A stretch of 64,000 bases of DNA, from positions 248,001 through 312,000 of the forward strand of contig CALGMR010000006.1 of NCBI GenBank assembly GCA_937958815.1, read 5' to 3'. Under the pieces are notes generated by a model that worked only from the letters and a program-made list of their open reading frames with translations, did not search any database and was not told the DNA's origin. Both the position numbers and the translations under genes were made by a program. Positions within the stretch are counted from its first letter, which is position 1; each line of letters starts with the position of its first letter. The stretch comes from an uncultured Rhizobiaceae group bacterium (GTDB lineage: Bacteria; Pseudomonadota; Alphaproteobacteria; Rhizobiales; Rhizobiaceae). Of this stretch, positions 27,987-37,614 are shown piece by piece.

Positions 27987-30392
27987 ATGAACCATGCTGG
28001 CACCCGTTCGGTGCGCGGCGGGTTGGCGGATTCGTTAAAGCGAAAACTTGTCGATCTCAGCCGGGCAAAACGCGAAGAGCCCCTTTTTGAAGGCCCACTC
28101 CCCCATTCCAAAATTTTTGCTGCTCCAGCATGGGGTCGCGTTCTCAAGTCAGAAAAAATACTCCGCCGCCTCATTCCAGTTCTGATTCTAGCGCTGCTCA
28201 TTATGGTAGCTGCATCCCGCACCTTGGGAATGATGAATTCCTCACAGACGATTAAACAAGCCGCTGAAACCAAAATCGCGCTCGTCTCTGAGCTTTCAGG
28301 ACTGTATCTGTCTGCAAACCCATCGCTGGAAACGGCTCTTTCAAGCCCAACGCTGGCGGAAGTGTTTTTAAACGACGCTCTGCCGAAGACTTTCAGCTCT
28401 ACAAATCACCTCGCCTTCTTGCTGAACGCCAATGGCAAGGTTGTCGCGCAAAACCCGCGCAACCCCGAATTCTACGGCGTTCAGTTAGAAGAACTTACTG
28501 GTGGTTCGATTTTGAACGACAACGCACGCAAAAATGTGGGTGTGCAGAGCTTTAACTTCCAAGGTGAAAATCCTGCTTGGGGCGCATTTCGTTCTGTTCA
28601 GAATTTGGATGGGAAAACCATCGGCAGTTTGTTGGTGCTCCAGAGCGAAGAAAAAATCTTCAGCATCTGGAACAGCTCAATGATGGTCGACATTGTGATG
28701 TTCCTGGCGTTGAGCACGGTGATGTTGGTGATTTTATACGCATATTTCTCGCAAGGTGCGCGAGCGCGTGATGCAGACGAACTGTTCATGGAAACCAATG
28801 CTCGCTTTGACACCGCCCTTGCACGCGGCCATTGCGGCCTTTGGGATTGGGATCTTTCACGCGGGCGGATTGTCTGGTCGCGCTCTATGTTTGATATGTT
28901 GGGCATGGAACCATCAAGCCGCGTCTTGGGCTTCGGAGAATTGTCCGGCTTATTGCACGGCGATGATGCCGATTTGATGACATTGGCCAACAGCGCATTC
29001 TCATCTGAAAGCAAACAGATCGACCACAGTTTTCGCATCATGCATTCTAATGGCACATGGGTTTGGTTGCGCATTCGTGCTGAACTTGTGCGCTACAAAG
29101 GTACTGATCCTCACCTCATCGGGATTGCGGTCGACATCACAGAACAAGAGGCCATCAAGCAGCAATCCCGCGCTGCTGACATTCGCCTGCGTGATGCGAT
29201 TGAAAATATTTCCGAAGCATTCGTTCTTTGGGATTCCAAAAAGCGTCTCGTGATGTGCAACAGCAAATATCAACAATTGTACAATCTTCCAGCCAGCGCT
29301 GTGGTTCCTAAGACGCCTTACGACGTGGTGATGGAACAGAGCAAAAAGCCAAAGATCAAAACGCAGGTGTCTTTCGACAGTGGTTTTGAAAACGGGTCGA
29401 AAACGTTCGAAGCTCAAGTTGAAAACGGCAACTGGTTGCAAATCAACGAACGCCGCACTCAAGATGGTGGATTTGTTTCCGTTGGAACAGACATCACCCA
29501 AATCAAACGCAATGAGTCAAAGCTTGTTGAATCTGAACGCAAACATATGACCACCATTGCGGATCTTAGAAAATCCCAGCGACAGCTAGAGTATCAAGCT
29601 CAACAATTGGTCGAACTGGCCGATGACCTCAGCGAACAAAAGGACAAAGCTGAAGCCGGCAACCGAAGCAAATCAGAATTCCTAGCCAATATTTCCCACG
29701 AATTGCGCACCCCACTCAACGCAATTATCGGCTTTTCTGACATTATGCGTTCTCAAATGTTTGGTTCTTTGGGATCAGAAAAATACGACGAATACGCCGA
29801 AGACATCCACGATTCCGGCAACTTCCTTCTTGGTGTGATCAACGACGTTCTTGATATGTCAAAGATTGAAGCAGGTCGGTTTGACCTTAACCTCGAAGAG
29901 GTGCCCATCCACACTTTGCTCGACGAGACTTTGCGCATCATTCATATGCAGGCAGAAAAAGGCGAGCTTTCCGTGAGCCAAAAAATTCCTGAAGATCTGA
30001 TGATCGAAGCCGACCGTCGCGCAGTAAAACAAATTCTGCTGAACCTGCTCTCCAATGCGGTTAAATTCACGCAAAAGGGTGGCAAGATTGAAGTCACGGC
30101 CAAAAAGTCAAAACAGTGCGTAAGCATTGTCATTGCCGACAATGGTATCGGAATTTCTGAGGATGCGTTGAAACGTCTAGGCCAGCCATTTGAGCAAGTC
30201 CAAGATCAGTTCACTAAAGACCATAAGGGCAGTGGCTTGGGTTTGGCGATTGCGCGCTCACTCTCAATCTTGCACGGCGGATCATTGGACATTCGCTCTA
30301 CGGAAGGCGTCGGCACAACCGTTGCAGTTCGCTTGCCAATTGAATGCAAGGTGGAAGCCCCTGCTCCTGAAGACGAAGACATTGCTGCCTAA
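27987..30392 (+). CDS. PAS-domain sensor histidine kinase, PleC/PdhS-like
   Basis: An 801-residue hybrid-free membrane kinase. Two helices (about 58-82 and 233-255) enclose a sensor region. A PAS/PAC region follows at about 270-385 (GLWDWDLSRGRIVWS), then a second PAS at about 395-500, a coiled coil at 505-560, and the HisKA box NISHELRTPLNAIIGFSDIM near 570. The ATPase domain has NLLSNAVKF, DNGIGIS and GSGLGLAIARSL. The stretch FGSLGSEKYDEYAEDIHDSG resembles PleC/PdhS kinases that act on DivK/PleD in the alphaproteobacterial cell cycle; this is inference from sequence style. No regulator gene is adjacent. GAGG precedes the ATG. Confidence 0.9.
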   Translation: MNHAGTRSVRGGLADSLKRKLVDLSRAKREEPLFEGPLPHSKIFAAPAWGRVLKSEKILRRLIPVLILALLIMVAASRTLGMMNSSQTIKQAAETKIALVSELSGLYLSANPSLETALSSPTLAEVFLNDALPKTFSSTNHLAFLLNANGKVVAQNPRNPEFYGVQLEELTGGSILNDNARKNVGVQSFNFQGENPAWGAFRSVQNLDGKTIGSLLVLQSEEKIFSIWNSSMMVDIVMFLALSTVMLVILYAYFSQGARARDADELFMETNARFDTALARGHCGLWDWDLSRGRIVWSRSMFDMLGMEPSSRVLGFGELSGLLHGDDADLMTLANSAFSSESKQIDHSFRIMHSNGTWVWLRIRAELVRYKGTDPHLIGIAVDITEQEAIKQQSRAADIRLRDAIENISEAFVLWDSKKRLVMCNSKYQQLYNLPASAVVPKTPYDVVMEQSKKPKIKTQVSFDSGFENGSKTFEAQVENGNWLQINERRTQDGGFVSVGTDITQIKRNESKLVESERKHMTTIADLRKSQRQLEYQAQQLVELADDLSEQKDKAEAGNRSKSEFLANISHELRTPLNAIIGFSDIMRSQMFGSLGSEKYDEYAEDIHDSGNFLLGVINDVLDMSKIEAGRFDLNLEEVPIHTLLDETLRIIHMQAEKGELSVSQKIPEDLMIEADRRAVKQILLNLLSNAVKFTQKGGKIEVTAKKSKQCVSIVIADNGIGISEDALKRLGQPFEQVQDQFTKDHKGSGLGLAIARSLSILHGGSLDIRSTEGVGTTVAVRLPIECKVEAPAPEDEDIAA

Positions 30393-30409
30393 GCACGCCT
30401 GACACTCAT

Positions 30410-33346
30410 TCAGCCCAAGACTTTCAAAAACGCTTTGCGCACACGCTTTTGCAAATCGCGTACATGTGCTTCGGCCGACTTCAAATCTGGCATTCCTGTT
30501 TGATGTGCAATCTTATGGCTCAGGCTTTTGGGGAAATCTTCTCGGTTCGGCACATTGGCCAGACACAAGCGCACAAGTTGCAACAACGACGCGAACTCCT
30601 GATATGTGCTGGCAAGATCAACACTCTCATCTAACTTTGTTGAGGATTTTAAATCGGAAAGAGAATCTACCGTGGATTGTCCCAGCTGACTCTTACCCGT
30701 CAGCACTGCCCACTGAGCGAGAAATTCCAGATCGATCAAGCCGCCCTTTGCAAGCTTCAAATCCCAGTCTGATTTGGCCATTCGCTCTTCATCCATGAGT
30801 TTGCGCATGTCGAAAATGTCAGACTGGAAATCAGTATTCTGAGCTCTCGCCTCAATGACGTCTGAAATTTTCGACATCACTTTGGTCTGAAACTTTGGAT
30901 CACCCTGCACTGCTCTGGCGCGGGTCAAGGTCATCAACTCCCAAGTCCACGAGCTGTCCATATGATATTTTTCAAAGGCAAACAGGCTTGTGGCGATGGG
31001 GCCAGCGGCACCATGGGGTCTCAAGCGCAAATCCAATTCGTAGATAATGCCTTCATTGGTCGGCGCGCTGAACGCAGAAATCAAACGTTTGGTCAGCCGA
31101 CCAAAATAGTCTGAAGCATGCAGCGGCCTGTCACCATCAGACATATCCAAGTTGTTGTCATATTCGTATAAAAACAGAATATCCAAGTCTGAACTGGCCG
31201 TCAGTTCACGTGTTCCGAAATTTCCCAAAGCAACAATGCATGAGGCTGATTGCGGCACACTTCCATGCAGTTCTTTAAAGCCATGTTCAACCCAATTGAA
31301 AACGCCTTTGATGAGTGTTTCAGCCAAACGACTGTAAAGTTCTCCCGCTTCTTTCAACGGCAACGCACCGCTTAAGAGGCGCACACCAATTAGGAAGCGG
31401 TGTTCTGCTGCAAACTGTCGGGCTCTGTTGAGACCATCTTCATAATCGATGGCGTGATTAAGCGATTGTTGCAGAAGTTCGCTCAGCAACTCGGCTTGGG
31501 GTGTTGTGTTGAAAAAACCCGGTTCCAATATTGAATCAAAAACGTGCGGACGGCGTGTAATGACGTCAGCCAACCGAGGGGCCGTATCTATGATCAGCAG
31601 CAGAAGATCAAGCAATGCGCGGTTGGTTTGCAATAAGCTGAACAGTTGGAAGCCTGTGGGAAGATTGTCCAAGAAACTGTCAAACTGTGCCAGCGCCGAA
31701 TCTGGCGAACCTGTTGCCGCCAGTTTTGTCAGCAAATCCGGTGTCAGTTCCGTGAGGTTTTCGCGTGCCTGTGTGGATTGAAGCGCCTTGTAACGTCCGT
31801 AGTGCCAGCCTTTGACTGTGGTCATAACAGCTGATGGATTTTTGAAACCCATTTGCTCCAATGCAGTTAGAGTTTGGGGGTCGTGTTCATCTCCCGTGAA
31901 CACCAAGTTTCCAGCTTCAGAGCTCAGGTCGCCACTGGTTTCAAACAAAGCCGCGTAATGGCCTTCAACCGTTTCAAGGTGGTTCACCAGTGTTTTGCAA
32001 AACTGCGTTCGTGTTTTTTCACCACACATATGCGCGATGCGTTGCATGGCGTCCTTATCTACCGGCAGAGTGTGCAATTGGGCATCATCCACCATCTGCA
32101 GCCTGTGTTCCACATCGCGTAAATAGAGATAACTCTCCTTCAACTGCGCAGCCACATGGGGCTCAATCCAATTTGCCTCTTGCAAAGCATCCAGCATGTC
32201 GAGTGTTTTTAAGCCACGCAATTCAGGCGCGCGACCGCCGGCAATGAGCTGTTGGGTTTGAACAAAGAACTCAATTTCGCGAATGCCACCGCGCCCGAGT
32301 TTCACATTATGGCCATACGGGTTCATCTGGCTGTAGCCGCGATGGCTCTGGATTTGCCGCTTGATGGAATGGATGTCCGCGATCGCTGCATAGTCCAAAT
32401 ATCGTCGCCAGATAAATGGTTTCAAGGCAGTGAGCACTTCTTCACCGAGAGCCTTATCACCCGCAATGGCTCGGGCCTTGATCATGGCCGCGCGCTCCCA
32501 ATTTTGCCCGCGGGATTCGTAGTAATGCAGCGCCGCCTGCAGAGGCACGGCAAGTGGGGTGGAGCTAGGGTCCGGCCGCAACCTTAAATCCGTTCTGAAC
32601 ACATAGCCATCTCCCGTTCTGTCTTGCAGAATTCGGATCAAACCTTTGGTCAATCGAACAAAGTGTTTTTCAATCTCATAAGGTTCAATGATTGAAGGGC
32701 ATGATGGATCGTAGAATACGATGAGATCGATATCGCTGGAATAGTTCAACTCGCGCGCGCCATGTTTGCCCATGGCCAAGACTGTCAATCCGCTTCCATC
32801 TTGAGGATCAGACAGCAGAGGCAGATTCAAGTGCCCTGCCTCGTGCAAGTTCAGGAGGAGATGAGAGAGTGTCGAACGAACGGCAATGTCTGCTACTCTC
32901 GAAAGAGCATCGCCTACATGAGACGCGCTCCACCAGCCGCCAAGGTCAGCCAACCCCACCAACAATGCCGCCTTGCGTTTGAACACGCGCAGGCGCGTCA
33001 TCAACGCTGCTTCATCTGTAGGTGTGTTGGACAATATCCGCTCACCCGCAAACAGCTCATCCAAAGCTGGACGGAAACCCCTTTTCCAACACGCTTCCAC
33101 GAGGTTTGGAAACTGACACGCCAAATCGCTGATATAATTGCTGAGATCGAAACTGTTCTTCAGAAATAGGCCGACATCTTCATCTTGTGACAAAGCCAAA
33201 ATGAACTCTTCACCACATTCTGACGTTGCTTTTTTTAAAAAGCTCTCGAAACGCTTGTCAGCATTCTTTGCGTTCAGGGCCTGCAACACGACAGGCGGAA
33301 CCAGGCCTTTTCCAATGTCAGGGAGATCGTCCAGTATCGGTTTCAT
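30410..33346 (-). CDS. glnE: Bifunctional glutamine synthetase adenylyltransferase/deadenylase
   Basis: Adds or removes AMP on glutamine synthetase in response to PII, tuning nitrogen assimilation. 978 residues. Two nucleotidyltransferase domains each carry the G-x-R-E-L plus D-x-D pattern: GKHGARELNYSSDIDLIVF near 190 (N-terminal, AMP-removing) and GNFGTRELTASSDLDILFL near 705 (C-terminal, AMP-adding). Helical domains lie between and after. Its place at the end of the degP-regulator-kinase string is typical of Rhizobiales. It converges on the PAS kinase gene. Confidence 0.97.
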   Translation of the reverse strand: MKPILDDLPDIGKGLVPPVVLQALNAKNADKRFESFLKKATSECGEEFILALSQDEDVGLFLKNSFDLSNYISDLACQFPNLVEACWKRGFRPALDELFAGERILSNTPTDEAALMTRLRVFKRKAALLVGLADLGGWWSASHVGDALSRVADIAVRSTLSHLLLNLHEAGHLNLPLLSDPQDGSGLTVLAMGKHGARELNYSSDIDLIVFYDPSCPSIIEPYEIEKHFVRLTKGLIRILQDRTGDGYVFRTDLRLRPDPSSTPLAVPLQAALHYYESRGQNWERAAMIKARAIAGDKALGEEVLTALKPFIWRRYLDYAAIADIHSIKRQIQSHRGYSQMNPYGHNVKLGRGGIREIEFFVQTQQLIAGGRAPELRGLKTLDMLDALQEANWIEPHVAAQLKESYLYLRDVEHRLQMVDDAQLHTLPVDKDAMQRIAHMCGEKTRTQFCKTLVNHLETVEGHYAALFETSGDLSSEAGNLVFTGDEHDPQTLTALEQMGFKNPSAVMTTVKGWHYGRYKALQSTQARENLTELTPDLLTKLAATGSPDSALAQFDSFLDNLPTGFQLFSLLQTNRALLDLLLLIIDTAPRLADVITRRPHVFDSILEPGFFNTTPQAELLSELLQQSLNHAIDYEDGLNRARQFAAEHRFLIGVRLLSGALPLKEAGELYSRLAETLIKGVFNWVEHGFKELHGSVPQSASCIVALGNFGTRELTASSDLDILFLYEYDNNLDMSDGDRPLHASDYFGRLTKRLISAFSAPTNEGIIYELDLRLRPHGAAGPIATSLFAFEKYHMDSSWTWELMTLTRARAVQGDPKFQTKVMSKISDVIEARAQNTDFQSDIFDMRKLMDEERMAKSDWDLKLAKGGLIDLEFLAQWAVLTGKSQLGQSTVDSLSDLKSSTKLDESVDLASTYQEFASLLQLVRLCLANVPNREDFPKSLSHKIAHQTGMPDLKSAEAHVRDLQKRVRKAFLKVLG

Positions 33347-33392
33347 AAATCTGTTTCAAAATAATGCGGTGCGACAGTTTCACCGCACCACG

Positions 33393-34769
33393 TCACAATG
33401 GCAAGGAAAAGCGGCAGATCAAACCAGGAGAATTGTCGTGTAAAGTGAGTGTCCCTCCGTGAAGTGACGCAATGGCCTTGACCATAGACAATCCCAAGCC
33501 AGAACCCGGCAATGTTCGGCTGTTGTCCAGTCGAACAAATCTTTCCTGAACACGTTTTTGCTCTTCCTTGGAAATACCCTGTCCATTGTCAGCGATATCG
33601 ATCACCACATGGTCGTCGGTTTGATAGGACTTGATGATCGTTTTGGCCCCTTGCTCGGCATGGCCATATTTCAAAGCATTGTCTAAGAGGTTGATCAGTG
33701 CTTGAACAATCAACTCGCGGTTTGCGTTCACAGGCGGCAAATGTTGATGATCAAGGATCAAGGCAACATCCTTTTCCTCAAAACTCGCTTCAAACAGTTC
33801 GTGAAGGTCTGCAATCAATCTATTCAGATCAACGGGTTTCAAATCTATTGTTGAAGCCCCTGCTTCCACTTTAGAGATCATGAGCAAAGCATCGAAGGTC
33901 TTAATGATCCCATCGGACTCGCTAATAATACCTTCTATTTCATCACGCGTGGTTTTAAGTGTGCGCGACGCCAGTGCTCTTTCGGCCTGCCCACGCAAAC
34001 GCGTAAGTGGTGTCTTTAGGTCATGTGCGATGCTGTCCGACATGGATTGAATGCCAGAATCCAGCTTTTCCAAACGCCCGATCATAGAATTCAAACTGGT
34101 CGACAGGCGGTCGAACTCGTCTCCTGTTCCAGACAATGGCAAGCGTTGAGACAAATCCCCCGCCATGATCTGTTGGCTGGTGTTGGCAACTGAATCGATA
34201 TGCCGAAGTGCCCGCCTCCCGATGAAGAACCAAACACACAGTCCGGTCAAAACCATGACGGCGAGTGACACAGTTGATGCCTGCTGAACAATGGCTTGAA
34301 ATCTTTGAAATTCACCAATGTCGCGCCCCACAAGCAGGCGCAAATTGCCAGGCAAAGTGAATACACGCGCGATTGCTTTGTGAGGAATATCGTCAACCGA
34401 CTCAAAACGCTCATAGTCAAACGGAGGTATCTTCCAGCCGTCTTTCACCAACAAGCTGCGGTCTAGATCACGGACGTTGCCAGCGATAATTCTGCCATTG
34501 GGGTCCGCAACAAGATAGAGATTGGCGCCTGGTTGACGCGAACGACTTTCAATCATGGGGATGAGCCTGCGAAGGCCAACACCACGGGTGATCTCCGCAA
34601 TCTTTTGCACTTCATCATCAACGGCGACTTGGGATTGTTGGATAAGCAACCGCCCAGTGTTGTGGCCGATATATAGGACCACTCCTGCCGCCAAGAGGCC
34701 AAACACGAGCGTGTAAACCAGCGTCAGCTGGATGCTCGTGTTTCGCAAGAGTTGTCCTAGACGCTGCAT
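33393..34769 (-). CDS. Sensor histidine kinase (OmpR-class partner)
   Basis: A 458-residue inner-membrane kinase. Helix 1 is about residues 15-38, a periplasmic loop runs to about 160, and helix 2 is near 168-190. A HAMP region (GDLSQRLPLSGTGDEFDRL) follows, then the phospho-acceptor box DSIAHDLKTPLTRLRGQ near 245, the N box NLLDNALKYGH, and G boxes DNGQGIS and GSGLGLSMVKAI. It starts three bases after the stop of the response regulator gene, so they form one two-component pair, downstream of degP. Position suggests envelope stress sensing; the signal is unknown. Confidence 0.93.
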   Translation of the reverse strand: MQRLGQLLRNTSIQLTLVYTLVFGLLAAGVVLYIGHNTGRLLIQQSQVAVDDEVQKIAEITRGVGLRRLIPMIESRSRQPGANLYLVADPNGRIIAGNVRDLDRSLLVKDGWKIPPFDYERFESVDDIPHKAIARVFTLPGNLRLLVGRDIGEFQRFQAIVQQASTVSLAVMVLTGLCVWFFIGRRALRHIDSVANTSQQIMAGDLSQRLPLSGTGDEFDRLSTSLNSMIGRLEKLDSGIQSMSDSIAHDLKTPLTRLRGQAERALASRTLKTTRDEIEGIISESDGIIKTFDALLMISKVEAGASTIDLKPVDLNRLIADLHELFEASFEEKDVALILDHQHLPPVNANRELIVQALINLLDNALKYGHAEQGAKTIIKSYQTDDHVVIDIADNGQGISKEEQKRVQERFVRLDNSRTLPGSGLGLSMVKAIASLHGGTLTLHDNSPGLICRFSLPL

Positions 34770-34772
34770 GTT

Positions 34773-35465
34773 TTATGTGGCGCTTTTGTCTGAAAGATCG
34801 GCCAATTTGTAACCGCGGCCACGCACAGTATGCAAAAGTGGGTAGTCAAATTCTTTGTCCAGTTTGCTGCGCAACCGAGACATATGGACATCGACCACAT
34901 TTGTTTGGGGGTCAAAATTCAAGTCCCACACGTTTTGCAACAACATAGTTCTGGTAACAATTTTGCCCTCATTGTTCATCAGAAATTCTAGCAGACGATA
35001 TTCGCGCGGTTTCAACTCGATACGCTTACCAGCTCTGTTTGCCGTGTGGTTGATACGGTCCAGTTTAAGATCGCCCAGGGTCAAAATCGTATCGTTTGAG
35101 GTATTTTCACTTCTCTTCACCAGCACATCGAGACGCGCCAGAAGCTCTGATGTTGCGTACGGTTTTGTGAGGTAATCATCCCCGCCGGCGCGCAATCCTT
35201 CTACGCGATCATCCACCTGCCCCAGTGCCGAAAGAATTATGGCGGGTGTTTGGTCACCACCCTCGCGTAACGCAGTGACGATGGAAAGACCATCCATTTT
35301 GGGCAACATACGATCCACAATCAGAACATCGAATGTGTCTTTTTGCGCACGTCTAAGTGCTGCGTCGCCCTCACCTTCGTGTACAACTTCATGTCCCACC
35401 GAAACAAGGGCATCGATCAGTTGGTCGGCCTGTATTTGATCATCTTCAATCAATAAAATACGCAC
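34773..35465 (-). CDS. OmpR-family response regulator
   Basis: A receiver (1-120) starting RILLIEDD with the phospho-acceptor Asp in VLIVDRMLPKMDG and the conserved Lys in YLTKPYAT, followed by a winged-helix DNA-binding domain (135-230) with ELKPREYRLLEFLM and VDVHMSRLRSKLD. GTG 35465 gives the standard OmpR N-terminus and has GGGAA at good spacing; an upstream ATG (35522) adds 19 odd residues and lacks a ribosome site. It is paired with the kinase gene directly downstream and lies after degP. Confidence 0.93.
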   Translation of the reverse strand: MRILLIEDDQIQADQLIDALVSVGHEVVHEGEGDAALRRAQKDTFDVLIVDRMLPKMDGLSIVTALREGGDQTPAIILSALGQVDDRVEGLRAGGDDYLTKPYATSELLARLDVLVKRSENTSNDTILTLGDLKLDRINHTANRAGKRIELKPREYRLLEFLMNNEGKIVTRTMLLQNVWDLNFDPQTNVVDVHMSRLRSKLDKEFDYPLLHTVRGRGYKLADLSDKSAT

Positions 35466-35556
35466 GCGGTTATTCCCAAAGCGTCGACGCTCACGAACCG
35501 ATATTTGGAACGTGAGCGCCATTGTTTCATGTGGAGTTTATCTCAATCGACTTTGC

Positions 35557-37032
35557 TTAGCCAAGGTCCAAAGGCAACGCCACAAAACGATTGCGGTTTT
35601 GACTCTCCACCTGCAACAAAACTGCCTTACGCTCAGAACTGATGGCCTCTGCTACGGCGTCGCTCACATCGTCAACCGATTTGATGTCAGTGCCATTGAC
35701 CGAAAGAACCACGTCACCGCGACGCAGGTTCTTGTCCGATGCGGGGCTGCCTCTTTCAATTCCTGCGATAACGACACCATCCGGTGTGTTGGTGAGTTCA
35801 ACGCCTAATTCAGCAAGTTTGAACTCCGCATCATTATCGCGATCAGTTTTCAAAGCAACTTTTTTGGCACCGGGAAGCGTCCCCAATTTCACATCAAGAC
35901 CTTGCTCTTTGCCGTCACGAATAACAGTGAGTTTTACGTTGGCATCGGGGCCGTAACCAGCAATGACTTTCGCCAATTGCTTCGGGTCTTTGATGGATTG
36001 CTCATCGACTTTTACAATAATGTCGCCTGTTTCCACGCCAGACAGAGCTGCGGGGCTTTTGTCTTGAGCTTCAGCAACGATTGCGCCGGCTGCTTTATCC
36101 AGCCCGAGAGAGTCTGCAATATCTCTGGTCACTGGTTGAATTTGTACTCCCAACCACCCGCGAGAAACTGCGCCGTTCTTGATCAAATCATTGACCACGG
36201 CTGAAGCGGAACTTGCCGAAATCGCGAATGCGATGCCCACATTGCCGCCGGATGGAGAAAAGATCGCGGTGTTCACACCAATCACTTCGCCCTTCAAGTT
36301 GAAAGCGGGGCCACCCGAATTGCCTTTGTTCACCGCAGCGTCAATTTGCAAGAAATCATCATAGGGGCCTGAACCGATGTCACGGCCGCTTGCGGATACG
36401 ATGCCAGCTGTCACAGTGCCACCGAGACCGAATGGGTTGCCTACTGCCACAACCCATTCACCAACGCGGCTTTTCTCTTCTGAAAAGGCAACGTAAGTGA
36501 ATTTTTCCTTTGCATCGACTTTCAACACTGCAAGATCAGTTTTTGGGTCTGTGCCAATCAATTTGGCGTCTAGCTCTGTTCCATCATGTTGGACAATGGT
36601 GAACTTGGAACCGTTTTCGACAACATGATTGTTTGTGACAATGTATCCGTCATCAGAAACAAAAAAACCCGAGCCTTGGCTTGCACCAAAATTACGGCCG
36701 CGACGACGGTCGCCGAAACCGCGTCTGTTGCCACGATCATTTTCGAAGAACCTGCGCAGCGGATGCCCTTCAGGCAAAAAGTCTTGACCGCTGCGGCTGG
36801 ATTGACGCTGAGACGCTGGTTCTGCACCCACTTCAACACGCACACTCACAACTGCGGGGGAAACAGCTTCTACCGCATCAGCAAAACTTGGAGCTTGAGG
36901 TGCGGTGACACGCACTGCTTCCGCAAATGCTGGCGTCAACGATGTGGAGAGGCTACCGGCCAAAAGCACGGCACTCATGGCCAATGCAGTTCCAAGAGAC
37001 TTAACTGATTTCGATTTGTTCATGGCTAGCAT
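35557..37032 (-). CDS. degP: Do-family periplasmic serine protease (DegP/HtrA)
   Basis: A periplasmic protease/chaperone for misfolded envelope proteins, 491 residues. Signal peptide 1-38 (cleavage near AFA). The trypsin-like domain has the catalytic His in IVTNNHVVENG (about 136), Asp in DPKTDLAVLKV (about 166) and Ser in NKGNSGGPAF (about 240). Two PDZ domains follow (about 290-380 and 400-485). ATG 37032 has AAGGAT at good spacing. It sits between ccmH and a two-component pair, a conserved rhizobial order that suggests the pair senses envelope stress. Confidence 0.95.
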   Translation of the reverse strand: MLAMNKSKSVKSLGTALAMSAVLLAGSLSTSLTPAFAEAVRVTAPQAPSFADAVEAVSPAVVSVRVEVGAEPASQRQSSRSGQDFLPEGHPLRRFFENDRGNRRGFGDRRRGRNFGASQGSGFFVSDDGYIVTNNHVVENGSKFTIVQHDGTELDAKLIGTDPKTDLAVLKVDAKEKFTYVAFSEEKSRVGEWVVAVGNPFGLGGTVTAGIVSASGRDIGSGPYDDFLQIDAAVNKGNSGGPAFNLKGEVIGVNTAIFSPSGGNVGIAFAISASSASAVVNDLIKNGAVSRGWLGVQIQPVTRDIADSLGLDKAAGAIVAEAQDKSPAALSGVETGDIIVKVDEQSIKDPKQLAKVIAGYGPDANVKLTVIRDGKEQGLDVKLGTLPGAKKVALKTDRDNDAEFKLAELGVELTNTPDGVVIAGIERGSPASDKNLRRGDVVLSVNGTDIKSVDDVSDAVAEAISSERKAVLLQVESQNRNRFVALPLDLG

Positions 37033-37161
37033 TTCATATCCTTATTTGTCTGCAAGTTGGTGACGATGAACGCCGTTGCAGCAGATATGGTTGCCATTTC
37101 GGAAAGAGTTAGGGCCGCGAAATTAAATCTTGGTAATGTAGATAATCGTCAAACACAGGAG

Positions 37162-37614
37162 TTAACGCTCAAGCAGGCGCGCCAACTCTTTTTCTTCTTC
37201 ATCAGAAAGTTTGGATTCCACCACATCACTTTGCTTGCGGCCTGCGCGGAATATCAATGCCCCGGCAAGAATGATCAGCAAAAACGGTGCGGCCCACAAA
37301 ATAAACGTGTGCCAAGCAAAAACGGGTTTCAGCAAAATAAATTCGCCATACCGATCGACAAGAAATGTGCGAATTTCGCGGTCAGTCTTTCCTGCGGTAA
37401 TTTGTTCGCGAACAATAATTCTCAGGTCTTTTGCGACATCTGCATCCGAATCGCGAATGCTTTGATTTTGACAAACGACGCAGCGCAATTCCGAAAACAA
37501 AAGTTTTGCACGGGCTTCCGCCTCGCTCGCCAACTCATCTTCGGCCACGGCTCCAAATATGCCAACGCAAATCAACAAACAGACCATCATCAATTTGCTT
37601 GCGAATTTAGCCAA
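37162..37614 (-). CDS. ccmH: Cytochrome c maturation protein CcmH (CycL)
   Basis: A membrane-anchored thiol protein that reduces apocytochrome c for haem ligation. The signature LRCVVCQNQSI (L-R-C-x-x-C-Q-N) is near 43, after a signal peptide, and a C-terminal helix (HTFILWAAPFLLIILAGALIF) anchors it. The start is uncertain: TTG 37614 overlaps the ccmF stop and gives a well-formed signal peptide (KFASKLMM); ATG 37590 is the nearest ATG; a longer reading starts at 37662. It is the last gene of ccmI-E-F-H. Length fits the short rhizobial CcmH, with CcmI supplying the TPR part. Confidence 0.93.
   Translation of the reverse strand: MAKFASKLMMVCLLICVGIFGAVAEDELASEAEARAKLLFSELRCVVCQNQSIRDSDADVAKDLRIIVREQITAGKTDREIRTFLVDRYGEFILLKPVFAWHTFILWAAPFLLIILAGALIFRAGRKQSDVVESKLSDEEEKELARLLER

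Noticed and set aside
33368..33389. Terminator after the sensor kinase, before the glnE gene
   Set aside because: A 6-bp stem (GGTGCG/CGCACC) exists but no proper T-run follows on the minus strand; too weak to call.
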